This document shows positions 25,835 through 34,345 of a DNA stretch of 41,471 nucleotides, piece by piece. Within the stretch, counting starts at the first letter, position 1. Each line of letters starts with the position of its first letter. A model generated the notes under the pieces. It was not told the DNA's origin, made no database searches, and saw only the letters and a list, made by a program, of their open reading frames with translations. The translations under genes and the position numbers were made by a program. Origin of the DNA: a bacterium BMS3Abin11 (GTDB taxonomy: Bacteria > Pseudomonadota > Gammaproteobacteria > BMS3Bbin11); the NCBI GenBank assembly GCA_002897635.1, contig BDTD01000008.1, forward strand, positions 1 through 41,471. Direction: 5' to 3'.

Positions 25835-26275
25835 ATGAAAAAACTTACACGTTTTTTTGCAGCAGCGCTGATTGTCAGCGGTTTGTCACTGGCACCAGTC
25901 GCTGATTCTGAAGCATGGTTTAATATGAACGGGCCATGGAACAATGGTTCTGGCTGGGGTGGTAACCCGTGGAATGGTGGCTGGGGTGGTAACCCGTGGA
26001 ACAATGGTTCTGGCTGGGGTGGCAACCCGTGGAACAATGGTTCTGGCTGGGGTGGTAACCCGTGGAACAATGGTTCTGGCTGGGGTGGTAACCCGTGGAA
26101 CAATGGTTCTGGCTGGGGTGGTAACCCGTGGAATGGTGGCTGGGGCGGCAATCGCTACTATGGCGGCCAGCCATACTATGGCGGTGGCGCACCGTATTAC
26201 GGCGGATATCCAAACTACGGCGGCGGCATGATGGGCGCTCCTGCCGCTACACCGGAAACCACACCTGCACAGTAG
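25835..26275 (+). CDS. Secreted Gly/Asn/Trp tandem-repeat protein, sulfur-globule-protein-like
   Basis: A 146-residue exported protein. The ATG at 25835 is preferred because AGGAG lies 9 bases upstream. The signal peptide ends near ADSEA. The mature chain has five perfect WNNGSGWGGNP units, two short WNGGWGGN units, then a Tyr/Gly tail (YYGGQPYYGGGAPYYGG) and TPETTPAQ. Low-complexity Gly/Asn/aromatic secreted proteins of this size coat periplasmic sulfur globules in sulfur-oxidising Gammaproteobacteria such as Allochromatium. Assignment rests on composition and layout, and an unrelated Gly-rich surface protein is the main alternative. A strong terminator follows, so it is monocistronic and probably highly expressed. 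Confidence 0.75.
   Translation: MKKLTRFFAAALIVSGLSLAPVADSEAWFNMNGPWNNGSGWGGNPWNGGWGGNPWNNGSGWGGNPWNNGSGWGGNPWNNGSGWGGNPWNNGSGWGGNPWNGGWGGNRYYGGQPYYGGGAPYYGGYPNYGGGMMGAPAATPETTPAQ
25937..26152 (+). repeat. In-frame 33-bp tandem repeats
   Basis: The repeats encode WNNGSGWGGNP five times with very little nucleotide divergence, framed by two 24–27 bp units encoding WNGGWGGN(P). The near-identity at DNA level points to recent expansion or homogenisation. Confidence 0.9.
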
Positions 26276-26294
26276 AAGAATTTACTATGCGAAT

Positions 26295-26325
26295 AAAAAA
26301 GGGCCGCACTCAGCGGCCCTTTTCA
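26295..26325 (+). terminator. Rho-independent terminator after the repeat protein
   Basis: GGGCCGC and GCGGCCC form a 7-bp GC stem around ACTCA. It is flanked by AAAAAA and TTTT, so it can act in both directions. Confidence 0.9.
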
Positions 26326-26434
26326 GTTTTTCGATATTCCTGTGCTCTCTAAAAGAAACCCGTCGTTGTGAGCGAAGCGCGGCAATAACAGGCAAATAAG
26401 AACCCTCCTAACAATTATGAAGTCCCTGAGCAAT

Positions 26435-27238
26435 TCATAAAGGATATACCGGATGTGGTTTTTGTTCTTCGTAGTAGGGCATCATGCGTGGAACAAGGGC
26501 ATCAAGGGCCTCGATACGTTTCCCGGATGATGGATGGGTGCTGAGAAAATCAAATGAGGAAGCGCCAGATTCCTTGCTCATCTTCTGCCACAAGGTGACA
26601 GCTGCACGGGGGTCATATCCCGCCCGGGCTGCCAGCTCCAGCCCTATCTGGTCAGCCTCTGTTTCTGCAGTCCGGCTGTTAGGCAGTGTTATCGCTACCA
26701 ACGCCGCCGCTGATGCACCCATAGCAGCACCACGATTATCTGTTGCCATCGCTACTGCTAAAGCCCCTAACGAAGTCGCTATTGCCACTGACATTTTTTC
26801 AGCAGTATGTTTAGCAAGCGCGTGGGAAATTTCATGTGCCAGTACCTGCGCCAGCTCATCATCAGTAGGTTTTATTTTTTCTATCAGTCCGCTGTAAAGG
26901 GCCATACGACCACCTGCCATTGACCATGCATTGACCGTCTTCGGATCGTTGATAACTTGCATACTCCATTGCCATTTCCTGGTATCCGGCCGCATAATAA
27001 GTGCTTCGTAGATCAGCCGTCCCGTTATCAGGTTCACCCGGTTAATCAGTGCCTGATCGTGAGAGATCTGGCCCTTTTTCGCATAGCCGTTCATTACCTG
27101 TGCATATGCATGGGCCGACTGGGCAATCGCTGATTCTTCCGAAATCATCATAAATTGACTTCGACCAGTCGGTGATGTTGCACAGGCTGCAAGCAATAAA
27201 GGTATTAGCAAAGTAAGGAACAGATGGACTGTCTTCAC
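26435..27238 (-). CDS. M48 family metallopeptidase lipoprotein
   Basis: A 267-residue periplasmic zinc peptidase. The lipobox is LLAAC (C19), followed by TSPTGRSQFMMIS as in the LoiP/YcaL/BepA-type group. The zinc motif H135-E-I-S-H139 is complete, with the downstream Glu in AETEADQIGLELAARAGYDP. The C-terminal LSTHPSSGKRIEALDAL is the usual M48B ending. These enzymes degrade misassembled outer-membrane proteins. The start codon overlaps the stop of the upstream NolW-like gene (ATGA), so the two are co-translated. Confidence 0.92.
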   Translation of the reverse strand: MKTVHLFLTLLIPLLLAACATSPTGRSQFMMISEESAIAQSAHAYAQVMNGYAKKGQISHDQALINRVNLITGRLIYEALIMRPDTRKWQWSMQVINDPKTVNAWSMAGGRMALYSGLIEKIKPTDDELAQVLAHEISHALAKHTAEKMSVAIATSLGALAVAMATDNRGAAMGASAAALVAITLPNSRTAETEADQIGLELAARAGYDPRAAVTLWQKMSKESGASSFDFLSTHPSSGKRIEALDALVPRMMPYYEEQKPHPVYPL

Positions 27239-28146
27239 CTGCTTGCACCCTTAATTTCCTCAACCTTGACGAATATTTGTGACGCAATTGTCTGCTGTTG
27301 CCGGTAGTCAGATCCAATGCCGCCCTGGCGGGAGGACCTGGATTGATCCATACCGCCAATTTCAATCCATTCGCCCAGTTTACCGCGCGCAGTAGTACTG
27401 ATATTCTCAACAGCTATACTTGAACGTGACTGCCACCCCTGCTGTGGATGACGACCATTAATTCCTGGATTATTTAGATTATTACGCTGGCGGCTGATCG
27501 TGTTTATTTCCAGAAATACATCGTCACCGTTCAGTCGTGGAATTGCATAAAACCCGGTGACTGCAGGATAATAAGCCGTATTGTCATAGCCATAAACACC
27601 ACCAGGCCCTATGACTGTGCCGCGATTCCTGACCAGAATTTCTTCACCCGCCGAAATATAGGCCTCACGCCCCTCAAGCACCTGCACCTGCTGGGTGATA
27701 CTGGATTGTCCGTTTTGACTATTTGATTTCATCTTTACTGACAGGGAATTCTCTTCCTCATTATGGTGACCGGGATGTCTGTCACCTATGACGACTCCAC
27801 CGTTATTGATAGACAGATTACCGGCCCGCCCCTGAACAGAAGCTGAACCCTGCTTGCCAATACTGCTGTTTCCGCGTTTGACACTGATCAGTAGTCGGGC
27901 AGGTGCCTTATCCAGTGTCGCAAGCAACTTGCGGACTTCTGCCATTTTTTGTGGTGTTGCGGAGATCACAAGCTGCCCCTGCAAGCCATTTACAGAACCC
28001 CCAGGGGAAACCAGCGGACGGATTATCGGGACAATTTCATTAGCTGACCGGTAGCCTAGCGGAATCACCTCGGTCACCATTTGCTGTGCCTGGACAAGGC
28101 TGATTGCGGCAGTATAAAACAGCAATATCAGACAAAATCGCTTCAT
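27235..28146 (-). CDS. Secreted protein with secretin N-domain (NolW-like)
   Basis: A 303-residue exported protein with a signal peptide (MKRFCLILLFYTAAISLVQA). Residues ~22–85 match a secretin short N-domain (VIPLGYRSANEIVPIIRPLVSPGG…LVISATPQKMAEVRKLLATLD). The rest is Gly/Asn/Ser-rich with β-strands (SSITQQVQVLEGREAYISAGEEILV), resembling the middle of type II/III secretins, but there is no β-barrel pore domain. It is too short for a channel-forming secretin (usually 500+ residues) and may be a secretin-derived assembly factor. It overlaps the M48 peptidase gene by 4 bp. Confidence 0.75.
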   Translation of the reverse strand: MKRFCLILLFYTAAISLVQAQQMVTEVIPLGYRSANEIVPIIRPLVSPGGSVNGLQGQLVISATPQKMAEVRKLLATLDKAPARLLISVKRGNSSIGKQGSASVQGRAGNLSINNGGVVIGDRHPGHHNEEENSLSVKMKSNSQNGQSSITQQVQVLEGREAYISAGEEILVRNRGTVIGPGGVYGYDNTAYYPAVTGFYAIPRLNGDDVFLEINTISRQRNNLNNPGINGRHPQQGWQSRSSIAVENISTTARGKLGEWIEIGGMDQSRSSRQGGIGSDYRQQQTIASQIFVKVEEIKGASR

Positions 28147-28154
28147 GGCAAAAC

Positions 28155-29420
28155 TTAATCCCCAGGCAAAAGTGATTCCATCGCCATCAGGTCATCCATC
28201 ACTTCACGACGACGGACAACATGAAACTCTTCCCCATCCACCATGATTTCGGGCGGCCGCGGACGGCTATTGTAATTCGAACTCATGCTAAAACCGTAGG
28301 CGCCGGATGAGCGGATCGCCAGCAAATCTCCTTCCTGCAGTGACAGTTTGCGCTGCTTTGCCAGGGTATCGGCTGTTTCACATACCGGGCCGACGATATC
28401 CCAGAGTTTCGCGGCATCCCTGTTGCGAGGCGCTACCGCTACCACTTCCTGCCAGGCATCATAAAGTGCCGGACGCATCAGGTCATTCATCGCCGCATCG
28501 ACGATGGCGAAATGATGGCCCGGCGTATTTTTCAGGTATTCAACCCGGGTCAATAACACTCCTGCATTGCCGGCAATGGCCCTGCCCGGCTCCAGTACCA
28601 GGCTCAATTCCGTCTCCCCTCTTTGCCGCAGTCGATCGCGTAGGGCCTGAACATACTGTTCAGGTTCTGGTGGCCTTTCATTCTGATAGGAAATCCCCAG
28701 TCCACCGCCAATATCAAGGTGCCTGAGATTCACCCCTGCGTGCTTCAGCCTTTCAACTAGATCAAGAACCCGATCCAGCGATTCAATAACGGGTGACATG
28801 TCCATTAACTGTGAACCGATATGGCAATCAATACCAACCAGATCAAGCATCGGGTATTCGTAATGCGCCATGGTATAAAGCTCATACGCCTCATCAGAAG
28901 GGATACCAAACTTGTTTTCTTTCAGCCCGGTTGATATATACGGATGTGTTTTTGGATCAACATCAGGGTTTACGCGCAGAGAAGTGGGTGCACGCACTCC
29001 CAATTGGCCCGCTATACCGGCAATACGCTCCAGTTCATCAGCAGACTCTACATTGAAACACTTGATGCCGGCACGCAGGCTGGCACGAATCTCAGCGCTG
29101 GTTTTTCCTACACCCGAAAAAATGACTTTTCCGGGATCTCCGCCGGCACGCATCACACGCTCCAGCTCTCCGCCCGAAACAATATCAAAACCCGCCCCCA
29201 GTCGAGCCAGTACATTCAGTACAGCAAGATTGGAATTGGCCTTGACGGCATAACAAATCAGATGTGGAATGCCCTGCAGCGCCTGATCGAAGGCCAGATA
29301 ATGACGGCTTAATGTTGCACGCGAATAAACATAGGCCGGAGTGCCAACACTGCGGGCAATTTCTGCAAGGGGTACAGACTCAGCATGTAGCTGTCCACGC
29401 TGATAGATGAAATGATCCAT
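28155..29420 (-). CDS. lysA: Diaminopimelate decarboxylase
   Basis: A 421-residue PLP enzyme that decarboxylates meso-diaminopimelate to lysine. The PLP Lys lies in YAVKANSN (K60). Further signatures are HIGSQ, GGGLGI, EPGR in LVLEPGRAIAGNAG, CETADTLA and SGAYGFSMSSNYNSRPRPPE. The length is typical. lptM lies just upstream on the same strand with a 20-bp gap, as in pseudomonads. dapF, the usual next gene there, is absent here. Confidence 0.98.
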   Translation of the reverse strand: MDHFIYQRGQLHAESVPLAEIARSVGTPAYVYSRATLSRHYLAFDQALQGIPHLICYAVKANSNLAVLNVLARLGAGFDIVSGGELERVMRAGGDPGKVIFSGVGKTSAEIRASLRAGIKCFNVESADELERIAGIAGQLGVRAPTSLRVNPDVDPKTHPYISTGLKENKFGIPSDEAYELYTMAHYEYPMLDLVGIDCHIGSQLMDMSPVIESLDRVLDLVERLKHAGVNLRHLDIGGGLGISYQNERPPEPEQYVQALRDRLRQRGETELSLVLEPGRAIAGNAGVLLTRVEYLKNTPGHHFAIVDAAMNDLMRPALYDAWQEVVAVAPRNRDAAKLWDIVGPVCETADTLAKQRKLSLQEGDLLAIRSSGAYGFSMSSNYNSRPRPPEIMVDGEEFHVVRRREVMDDLMAMESLLPGD

Positions 29421-29440
29421 TTTGACTAAGGAACCTCTGT

Positions 29441-29632
29441 TTACTCCTTCTCCTTCGACTTAACTTTTTTTTCTACACTTTCAGTCTTTTCTGCCGTAGT
29501 ACCTTTTTCAATTTTGTTTGCCGCTGCCTCAGGGGCAGCTGCTTTCTCAAGATACAAAGGGCCTTTCTGTCCACAGGCAGACAGCAGAAACAGGCTGATC
29601 AGTAGCAGCAACCCTGTAATACGTATTTTCAT
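29441..29632 (-). CDS. lptM: LPS-assembly lipoprotein LptM (YifL-like)
   Basis: A 63-residue lipoprotein: MKIRITGLLLLISLFLLSAC followed by GQKGPLYL, the hallmark of LptM/YifL. The tail is Ala/Lys/Glu-rich. In E. coli LptM helps the LptD barrel mature. The start at 29632 places the signal correctly, while the frame continues upstream to 29743 without merit. The neighbours, lysA downstream and cyaY divergent upstream, are the classical context. Confidence 0.9.
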   Translation of the reverse strand: MKIRITGLLLLISLFLLSACGQKGPLYLEKAAAPEAAANKIEKGTTAEKTESVEKKVKSKEKE

Positions 29633-29715
29633 CGAAAACTCCAGGATAGTAGAATAGACATATTGGGTATTGGGAAGTATAACCCGTGAATCGAAGTTAC
29701 AACACCGGAAAAAAG

Positions 29716-30042
29716 ATGACAGAAACCACAAACAGCCAGGCATTTATTGAAACACTTGAGCAACTCGAAGAGCTACTGGACAACTGCGATGCTGATATCG
29801 ATTACGACACCATCAGCGATATCCTGACCATAGAATTTGAAAACCACAGCAAGATCATCATCAACTACCAGAGTGCCAATGGCCAACTATGGCTAGCAGC
29901 ACGCAGCGGCGGCTTTCATTATGACTATGATGAGGGAACTGGCCGATGGAAAAATGACCGGAACGGGGTCGAGTTTTTTGATCAGCTATCCGAACTTGCG
30001 ACAGAACAGGCGGGGGAAGGAATTATTCTGAAACCCGACTAA
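29716..30042 (+). CDS. cyaY: Iron donor protein CyaY (frataxin)
   Basis: A 108-residue frataxin-fold protein that binds iron and tunes Fe–S cluster assembly. Typical features are the acidic first helix (ETLEQLEELLDNCDADIDYD), the strands ILTIEFENHSKIIINYQ and QLWLAARSGGFHYDYDE, and the final helix. The start MTETTN at 29716 follows GGA with suitable spacing. The frame can be extended to a GTG at 29686. It is divergent from lptM, a conserved pairing. Its stop codon lies within the first unit of a heptamer repeat array. Confidence 0.95.
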   Translation: MTETTNSQAFIETLEQLEELLDNCDADIDYDTISDILTIEFENHSKIIINYQSANGQLWLAARSGGFHYDYDEGTGRWKNDRNGVEFFDQLSELATEQAGEGIILKPD

Positions 30043-30120
30043 GGACTGAGGACTAAGGACTAAGGACAAAAGACTAAGGAAGTATAGGTGGATTTTCTTT
30101 TATCCTTTGTCCTTAGTCTC
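30037..30120. repeat. GACTAAG heptamer array and inverted repeat after cyaY
   Basis: Six heptamers run from 30037 to 30078: GACTAAG, GACTGAG, GACTAAG, GACTAAG, GACAAAA, GACTAAG. The first contains the cyaY stop codon. TCCTTTGTCCTTAGTC at the right end is the near-perfect inverse of GACTAAGGACAAAAGA, so a hairpin can form between the convergent cyaY and zinc-ribbon genes. The arms match the inverted repeat at 19436–19540. Confidence 0.8.
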
Positions 30121-30129
30121 GAATCTTTC

Positions 30130-30426
30130 TTACTCCCACTCCCCTTCCGGCCTCTCAACCCTCCCCGGCATCTCACACCTCGGGCATTCAATATTGCTTA
30201 TCTCAGGATCTAGAACATCCACCTCCTCATGATAACAGTACGCGCACATTAGTGGTCTTTCACCACCCTGCCAGGCGCTGCCGAGGGAGCGACAGTTAGA
30301 GCATGAATACAGAACCATTTCCATACCCTGAAACTTGCTGGCCTGGCCTACTGCCATCAATTCAGTATCGTAGCCGCATGAACTACAGATAAATTGCCGA
30401 AACTTTCCCAGGATCACCCTCTCCAT
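30130..30426 (-). CDS. Small zinc-ribbon protein
   Basis: A 98-residue protein with four pairs of cysteines: CSSC near residue 14, CSNC near 42, CAYC near 61 and CPRC near 82. This suggests two zinc ribbons. It has no membrane segment or other motif. It starts 3 bp downstream of the argH stop and is probably cotranscribed with argH. I recognise no named family. Possible roles are RNA, DNA or protein binding. Confidence 0.7.
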   Translation of the reverse strand: MERVILGKFRQFICSSCGYDTELMAVGQASKFQGMEMVLYSCSNCRSLGSAWQGGERPLMCAYCYHEEVDVLDPEISNIECPRCEMPGRVERPEGEWE

Positions 30427-30429
30427 AAT

Positions 30430-31833
30430 TCATTTTATAGCGAATGTTTCACGCGCTCTTTTTATCGCGGCACGAACCTGATTCGGTGCAGTACCACCGA
30501 TATGATCACGCGCATTGACAGAACCTTCCAGTGTCAATACATCAAATACATCCTTATCTATCTCGTCACTGAATGATCTTAATTCATCAAGCGACATGCC
30601 TGACAGGTCATGTCCAGCCTGTTCGGCAGCCTGCACTGCCTTACCAACAATCTCGTGGGCATCGCGGAACGGGATATTTTTTCTGACCAGATAATCGGCA
30701 AGATCGGTGGCCGTAGAAAAGCCCTGCCTGGCGGCCTGGTACATGGCATCTGATTTGACTGTCAGCTGCGGGATCATTCCAGCAAACACACGAACCGCCG
30801 CTGTTACCGTATCCAGACTGTCGAACAGAGGCTCTTTATCTTCCTGATTATCTCGATTGTAGGCCAGAGGTTGACCTTTCATGATCATCAATAGAGAAAC
30901 AAGATTACCAATCACTCGACCACTTTTCCCACGCGTCAGCTCCGCCACATCCGGGTTTTTTTTCTGCGGCATAATGGAGGAACCTGTGCAATAGGTATCG
31001 GAGATGTCAATAAATCCAAACTGCGCTGATGACCAGATTATAAGTTCCTCCGACATGCGCGATAGATGAATCATGATGACTGAAGCGGTAGACATAAATT
31101 CCATCGCAAAGTCACGATCAGAAACGGCATCCAGAGAATTTTCTGCCGGTGCATCGAAACCCAGTAATTCTGCTGTGTAATGACGATCTATCGGGAACGT
31201 CGTCCCGGCCAGTGCTGCAGCACCCAAAGGCATACTATTCATCCGCCTGTGGCAATCAGACAATCGACCCAGATCGCGCCGCAGCATTTCTACCCATGCC
31301 ATCATGTGGTGTCCAAAGGTCACCGGTTGTGCCACCTGCAGGTGTGTGAATCCCGGCATAATGGTATCAGATTCCTTTTCGGCAAGATCCAGCAAGGCTA
31401 TGATCAGCACCTTTATTTCAGCGCTAAGGGATTCTATCTCCTGGCGCAGATAAAGGCGTATATCCGTTGCCACCTGATCATTGCGGGAGCGCCCGGTATG
31501 CAGCTTCTTACCGATATCACCGATATTTTCTGTTAAACGCGCCTCAATATTCATATGCACATCTTCCAGGGTGCGCGACCAGTTAAACGCACCCCGCTCG
31601 ATATCCTCAAGAATCTGATCCAGTCCCTCGATGATGGCTCTGCTTTCTTTATCAGTCAGAACGCCCACCCTGGCCAGCATGCTGGCATGCGCCTTCGAGC
31701 CTTCGATATCCACTTTATACAATCGCTTATCGTAGGATACTGACTGTGTATACTCCTCGACCAGTTGATCCGTAGCCGCAGTAAAACGACCCTTCCAGGG
31801 TTTTTCTTCTTTACCGGCTTTTTTAACTGTCAT
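30430..31833 (-). CDS. argH: Argininosuccinate lyase
   Basis: A 467-residue enzyme of the fumarase/aspartase superfamily that splits argininosuccinate into arginine and fumarate. Signatures: KPWKGRF at the N-terminus, [22 protein letters not shown], the [14 protein letters not shown] active-site segment, and the family signature [12 protein letters not shown]. The length is normal. The position next to algZ/algR is conserved with pseudomonads. Confidence 0.98.
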   Translation of the reverse strand: MTVKKAGKEEKPWKGRFTAATDQLVEEYTQSVSYDKRLYKVDIEGSKAHASMLARVGVLTDKESRAIIEGLDQILEDIERGAFNWSRTLEDVHMNIEARLTENIGDIGKKLHTGRSRNDQVATDIRLYLRQEIESLSAEIKVLIIALLDLAEKESDTIMPGFTHLQVAQPVTFGHHMMAWVEMLRRDLGRLSDCHRRMNSMPLGAAALAGTTFPIDRHYTAELLGFDAPAENSLDAVSDRDFAMEFMSTASVIMIHLSRMSEELIIWSSAQFGFIDISDTYCTGSSIMPQKKNPDVAELTRGKSGRVIGNLVSLLMIMKGQPLAYNRDNQEDKEPLFDSLDTVTAAVRVFAGMIPQLTVKSDAMYQAARQGFSTATDLADYLVRKNIPFRDAHEIVGKAVQAAEQAGHDLSGMSLDELRSFSDEIDKDVFDVLTLEGSVNARDHIGGTAPNQVRAAIKRARETFAIK

Positions 31834-31960
31834 ATTACTTGTTCCTCACTTAATATGTCGCATTATACCGATACAGCAGGTATCAATAAATCCATCGAAT
31901 ATAACTATTTATAGCACCTTATAGCACCTCAAAAACCATTCATCCTTATTTTCTAACCGG

Positions 31961-31990
31961 TAGTCAGACATTTATAGCAAATGTAATAAT
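31961..31990 (+). promoter_or_regulatory. Possible σ70 promoter for RNA unit 1
   Basis: TAGTCA (31961–31966, four of six matches to TTGACA) and TAATAAT (31984–31990) are separated by 17 bp, about 15 bp before the first hairpin of RNA unit 1. Confidence 0.45.
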
Positions 31991-31997
31991 AACGACT

Positions 31998-32107
31998 AAG
32001 TTAAAGGTGAGCATTAGCTCAAACCTGGTCAGCGACCCTCATTAAACTGCACCCCCAATCCAAATGCAGACCAGATTCTAACCCCCTTTAAAAAAGGGGG
32101 TTTTTTT
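31998..32107 (+). ncRNA. Candidate small RNA, unit 1 of a sibling pair
   Basis: This is a non-coding stretch with three predicted hairpins: GAGC-ATTA-GCTC (32009–32020); CTGGTC (32025–32030) pairing with GACCAG (32069–32074), whose large loop exposes ACCCTCAT and CACCCCC; and an intrinsic terminator. A related unit with the same plan lies at 32340–32461, where the stems differ in sequence but still pair. C-rich single-stranded loops commonly base-pair with Shine-Dalgarno regions in trans-acting sRNAs. No ORF is present. It could instead be an attenuated leader for algZ. Confidence 0.6.
32080..32107 (+). terminator. Intrinsic terminator of RNA unit 1
   Basis: CCCCCTTT and AAAGGGGG form an 8-bp stem followed by seven T. 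It faces the + strand, although no protein gene lies upstream on that strand. Confidence 0.85.
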
Positions 32108-32339
32108 AACACCACATAGTTTTAACACCACATAGATTCAAATTTAGTAGACAATGGCGCAAAAGGGAGTATCACTTAAGGATACCTCTATCAATTCATG
32201 AATATGTCAGATTTAATAGGGCGCCCTTAATAGTTCATTCCAGCTTTATTCGCACTGTGAAACGTCCAATATTATCAACTTACCATTCATCTGCCCATTT
32301 CAGCCTGTAATCAGCAAGATTTCTTTAGCTGCTCTGCGG
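32108..32339. other. Spacer between the two RNA units
   Basis: I see no gene here. It contains AACACCACATAG twice near 32108–32132, and at ~32177 a fragment related to the end of the MITE-like element at 10888 (TAAGGATACCTCTATCAATTCATGAA). Confidence 0.45.
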
Positions 32340-32461
32340 GTGATAGATTTATCATCGTTAGTACAAAGCACTAACAGCCTGGTCCAGCAACCCTCATCTG
32401 ATACACCCCCGACTACTGGACTGGATAATTCAGACCCCTTGTTTTCAAGGGGTTTTTTTTT
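32340..32461 (+). ncRNA. Candidate small RNA, unit 2 of a sibling pair
   Basis: It has the same architecture as unit 1: a 5' hairpin GTTAGT/ACTAAC (32357–32375), GTCCAG (32382–32387) pairing with CTGGAC (32416–32421) around a loop with ACCCTCAT and CACCCCC, then a terminator. CCTGGTC and both C-rich motifs align with unit 1 at similar spacing. It ends 16 bp before the longest algZ frame, so it might be the algZ leader with transcription attenuation rather than a free RNA. Confidence 0.58.
32434..32461 (+). terminator. Intrinsic terminator of RNA unit 2
   Basis: CCCCTTG and CAAGGGG form a stem around TTTT, followed by a run of nine T. It lies immediately upstream of the algZ coding region. 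Confidence 0.85.
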
Positions 32462-32524
32462 GCCGCTACTGTTATCATGAACGCTGTAAGCACTGCATTT
32501 CATTCTACAAACCTGGATACTGGA

Positions 32525-33577
32525 ATGAACAAGGAACAAACAACAGCGACAGACAGCACCTCGATTTCACCAGACTACGCTGATTCTGTAACAGGTGTGT
32601 TCTTACTCGCCGCATTTCTCAGTAGCCTGGTAATCATCATTGCTCGCATCGACAACTGGAATACCAGCTATATTACTGACTTTGTGGCATTGCTCGCGGC
32701 CAGCTCCCTGATTGCACTTACTGATGCCCTCGTGCTGAAGATTTTCAACCCCTTCCTCAAATCTCTTTCTACCCGTGCAGGCCTGGCCACAGCCTATTTA
32801 TTGCTGATGGTAACCACTTTCACCATCGGCTATGTTCTTTATGCTACCGTCACCGGGCACTGGCCATTGACCGCACCCAGCAATAGAGTACTGCTTTCAT
32901 TCCTGCAGATATTTGTCTTAGCCACGGTAAACTACGCCATTGTGCTGATGATACTTCTTCATAGAGCAAAAACCAACGATATCAAAAACTCGTTTCAAGC
33001 TGCCAATCTGCAGGTACTACAGTCACGCATACGACCACATTTCATGTTTAATAGCATGAACAGTATTGCCGGCCTGATTAGAAATAACCCTGAAATAGCC
33101 GAACAGGCACTTCAAGATTTGGCTGATCTAATCCGTGTACTGATGGCTGATGCACGTAAGCTTGTGCCACTGATGGCCGAAATCGAGACATCAAAGCAAT
33201 ATCTGAAGATTGAAAAATTACGCCTCGGTGATCGGTTGAGCGTACACTGGCATTTGAAAAGTATTCCCAAGGATTGCTTTGTCCCTTCGCTTATTTTACA
33301 ACCCTTGCTTGAAAATGCCGTTTATCATGGCATAGAACCCAGTTTTGGCGGCGGCGTTATCGATATAGATATGCGTTCCGACATGCGCAGAGTTCAGATA
33401 CTTATACGCAACCCCTTACCGGAAGATGGCGAGCGTAGCCATCGCAAAGGCAACCAGATTGCCATGGATAATATTAAGCAAAGACTAATCCAGCATTTTG
33501 GCGAAGCCGCTTCGCTCAGTTCCGGTCGGCGTAATACTATTCATATAACGAAAATAATCTTTCCCATCGTGGTATAA
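32525..33577 (+). CDS. algZ: LytS/AlgZ-type sensor histidine kinase
   Basis: A ~350-residue inner-membrane kinase with four hydrophobic segments (GVFLLAAFLSSLVIIIA; FVALLAASSLIALTDALVL; AYLLLMVTTFTIGYVLYA; LLSFLQIFVLATVNYAIVLMILL). A His_kinase domain follows with RPHFMFNSMNSI carrying the phospho-acceptor His, then LQPLLENAVYHGIEP (N box). The start at 32525 (MNKEQT) has GGA at good spacing. The frame also allows 32477, 16 bp after a terminator and without a ribosome site. It is 22 bp before its response regulator. AlgZ/FimS–AlgR systems control alginate, type IV pili and small-RNA expression in Pseudomonas. Targets here are unknown. Confidence 0.9.
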   Translation: MNKEQTTATDSTSISPDYADSVTGVFLLAAFLSSLVIIIARIDNWNTSYITDFVALLAASSLIALTDALVLKIFNPFLKSLSTRAGLATAYLLLMVTTFTIGYVLYATVTGHWPLTAPSNRVLLSFLQIFVLATVNYAIVLMILLHRAKTNDIKNSFQAANLQVLQSRIRPHFMFNSMNSIAGLIRNNPEIAEQALQDLADLIRVLMADARKLVPLMAEIETSKQYLKIEKLRLGDRLSVHWHLKSIPKDCFVPSLILQPLLENAVYHGIEPSFGGGVIDIDMRSDMRRVQILIRNPLPEDGERSHRKGNQIAMDNIKQRLIQHFGEAASLSSGRRNTIHITKIIFPIVV

Positions 33578-33599
33578 AGACAGGCACACAAGGAGACGC

Positions 33600-34331
33600 A
33601 TGAAAATTCTAATTGTTGATGATGAAAGCCTCGCCAGACAGCGTATGCGAGACCTTCTTACTGACCTGGGTGAAACAGATATTGTCGGTGAAGCAGCCAA
33701 TGGCAGCGAGGCCATTGAAAAAACCGTAACACTGAAACCTGATCTGTTATTGATGGATATCCGCATGCCGGTAATGGATGGCCTGGAAGCTGCCATGCAT
33801 CTGCAAGGCATAGAAAATCCACCCTTGATTATCTTCACCACGGCTTATGACGAACATGCCCTGGATGCCTTCGAGGTGAATGCCGTCGATTATCTTTTGA
33901 AGCCTATTCGCAAAGAACGACTGGGAGCTGCCCTGCAAAAAACACAACCGGTCAGTACCCGACAGTTAAAAGAGGTCAGCCGTGCCGCTGATTCTAAAGC
34001 CACACGTAGTCATATCAGTGTTCATATGCGGGGCAGGATCACACTCATACCTGTGCATGATATCATCTACTTCATTGCTGACAATAAATATGTCACTGTG
34101 CGCACCGCCACTGAACAGCACCTGATTGAGGAATCACTGGTCAGTCTCGAAGAGGAGTTCTCTGATCGTTTCCTGCGCATTCATCGTGGTTCGCTGGTAA
34201 ATACCGACTATCTACGAGGCATGGAAAAAAATACCGCCGGCCATTGGCGGGTAATAATGAAGGGTATCGATGAAAAACTTGTCGTCAGCCGCAGGCATAC
34301 GCCGCAGGTGAGACGCTGGGTGCGGCGTTAG
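33600..34331 (+). CDS. algR: LytTR response regulator AlgR
   Basis: A 243-residue regulator. The receiver domain has D7/D8, the phospho-acceptor D53 in LLLMDIRMP, and the Lys in VDYLLKPIRK. The C-terminal LytTR DNA-binding domain spans ~135–240 (RITLIPVHDIIYFIADNKYVTV…LRIHRGSLVNTDYLRGME). The ribosome site AGGAG lies just before the ATG. It pairs with the upstream kinase, and the order argH–algZ–algR–hemC is conserved. Confidence 0.95.
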   Translation: MKILIVDDESLARQRMRDLLTDLGETDIVGEAANGSEAIEKTVTLKPDLLLMDIRMPVMDGLEAAMHLQGIENPPLIIFTTAYDEHALDAFEVNAVDYLLKPIRKERLGAALQKTQPVSTRQLKEVSRAADSKATRSHISVHMRGRITLIPVHDIIYFIADNKYVTVRTATEQHLIEESLVSLEEEFSDRFLRIHRGSLVNTDYLRGMEKNTAGHWRVIMKGIDEKLVVSRRHTPQVRRWVRR

Positions 34332-34345
34332 GAAGGGCAGACTTA

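Noticed and set aside
25765-26231. Long frames on both strands across the Gly/Trp repeat gene
   Set aside because: The 33-bp repeat unit is a multiple of three and lacks stops in other frames, so shadow frames stay open. Only the frame with signal peptide and ribosome site is credible.
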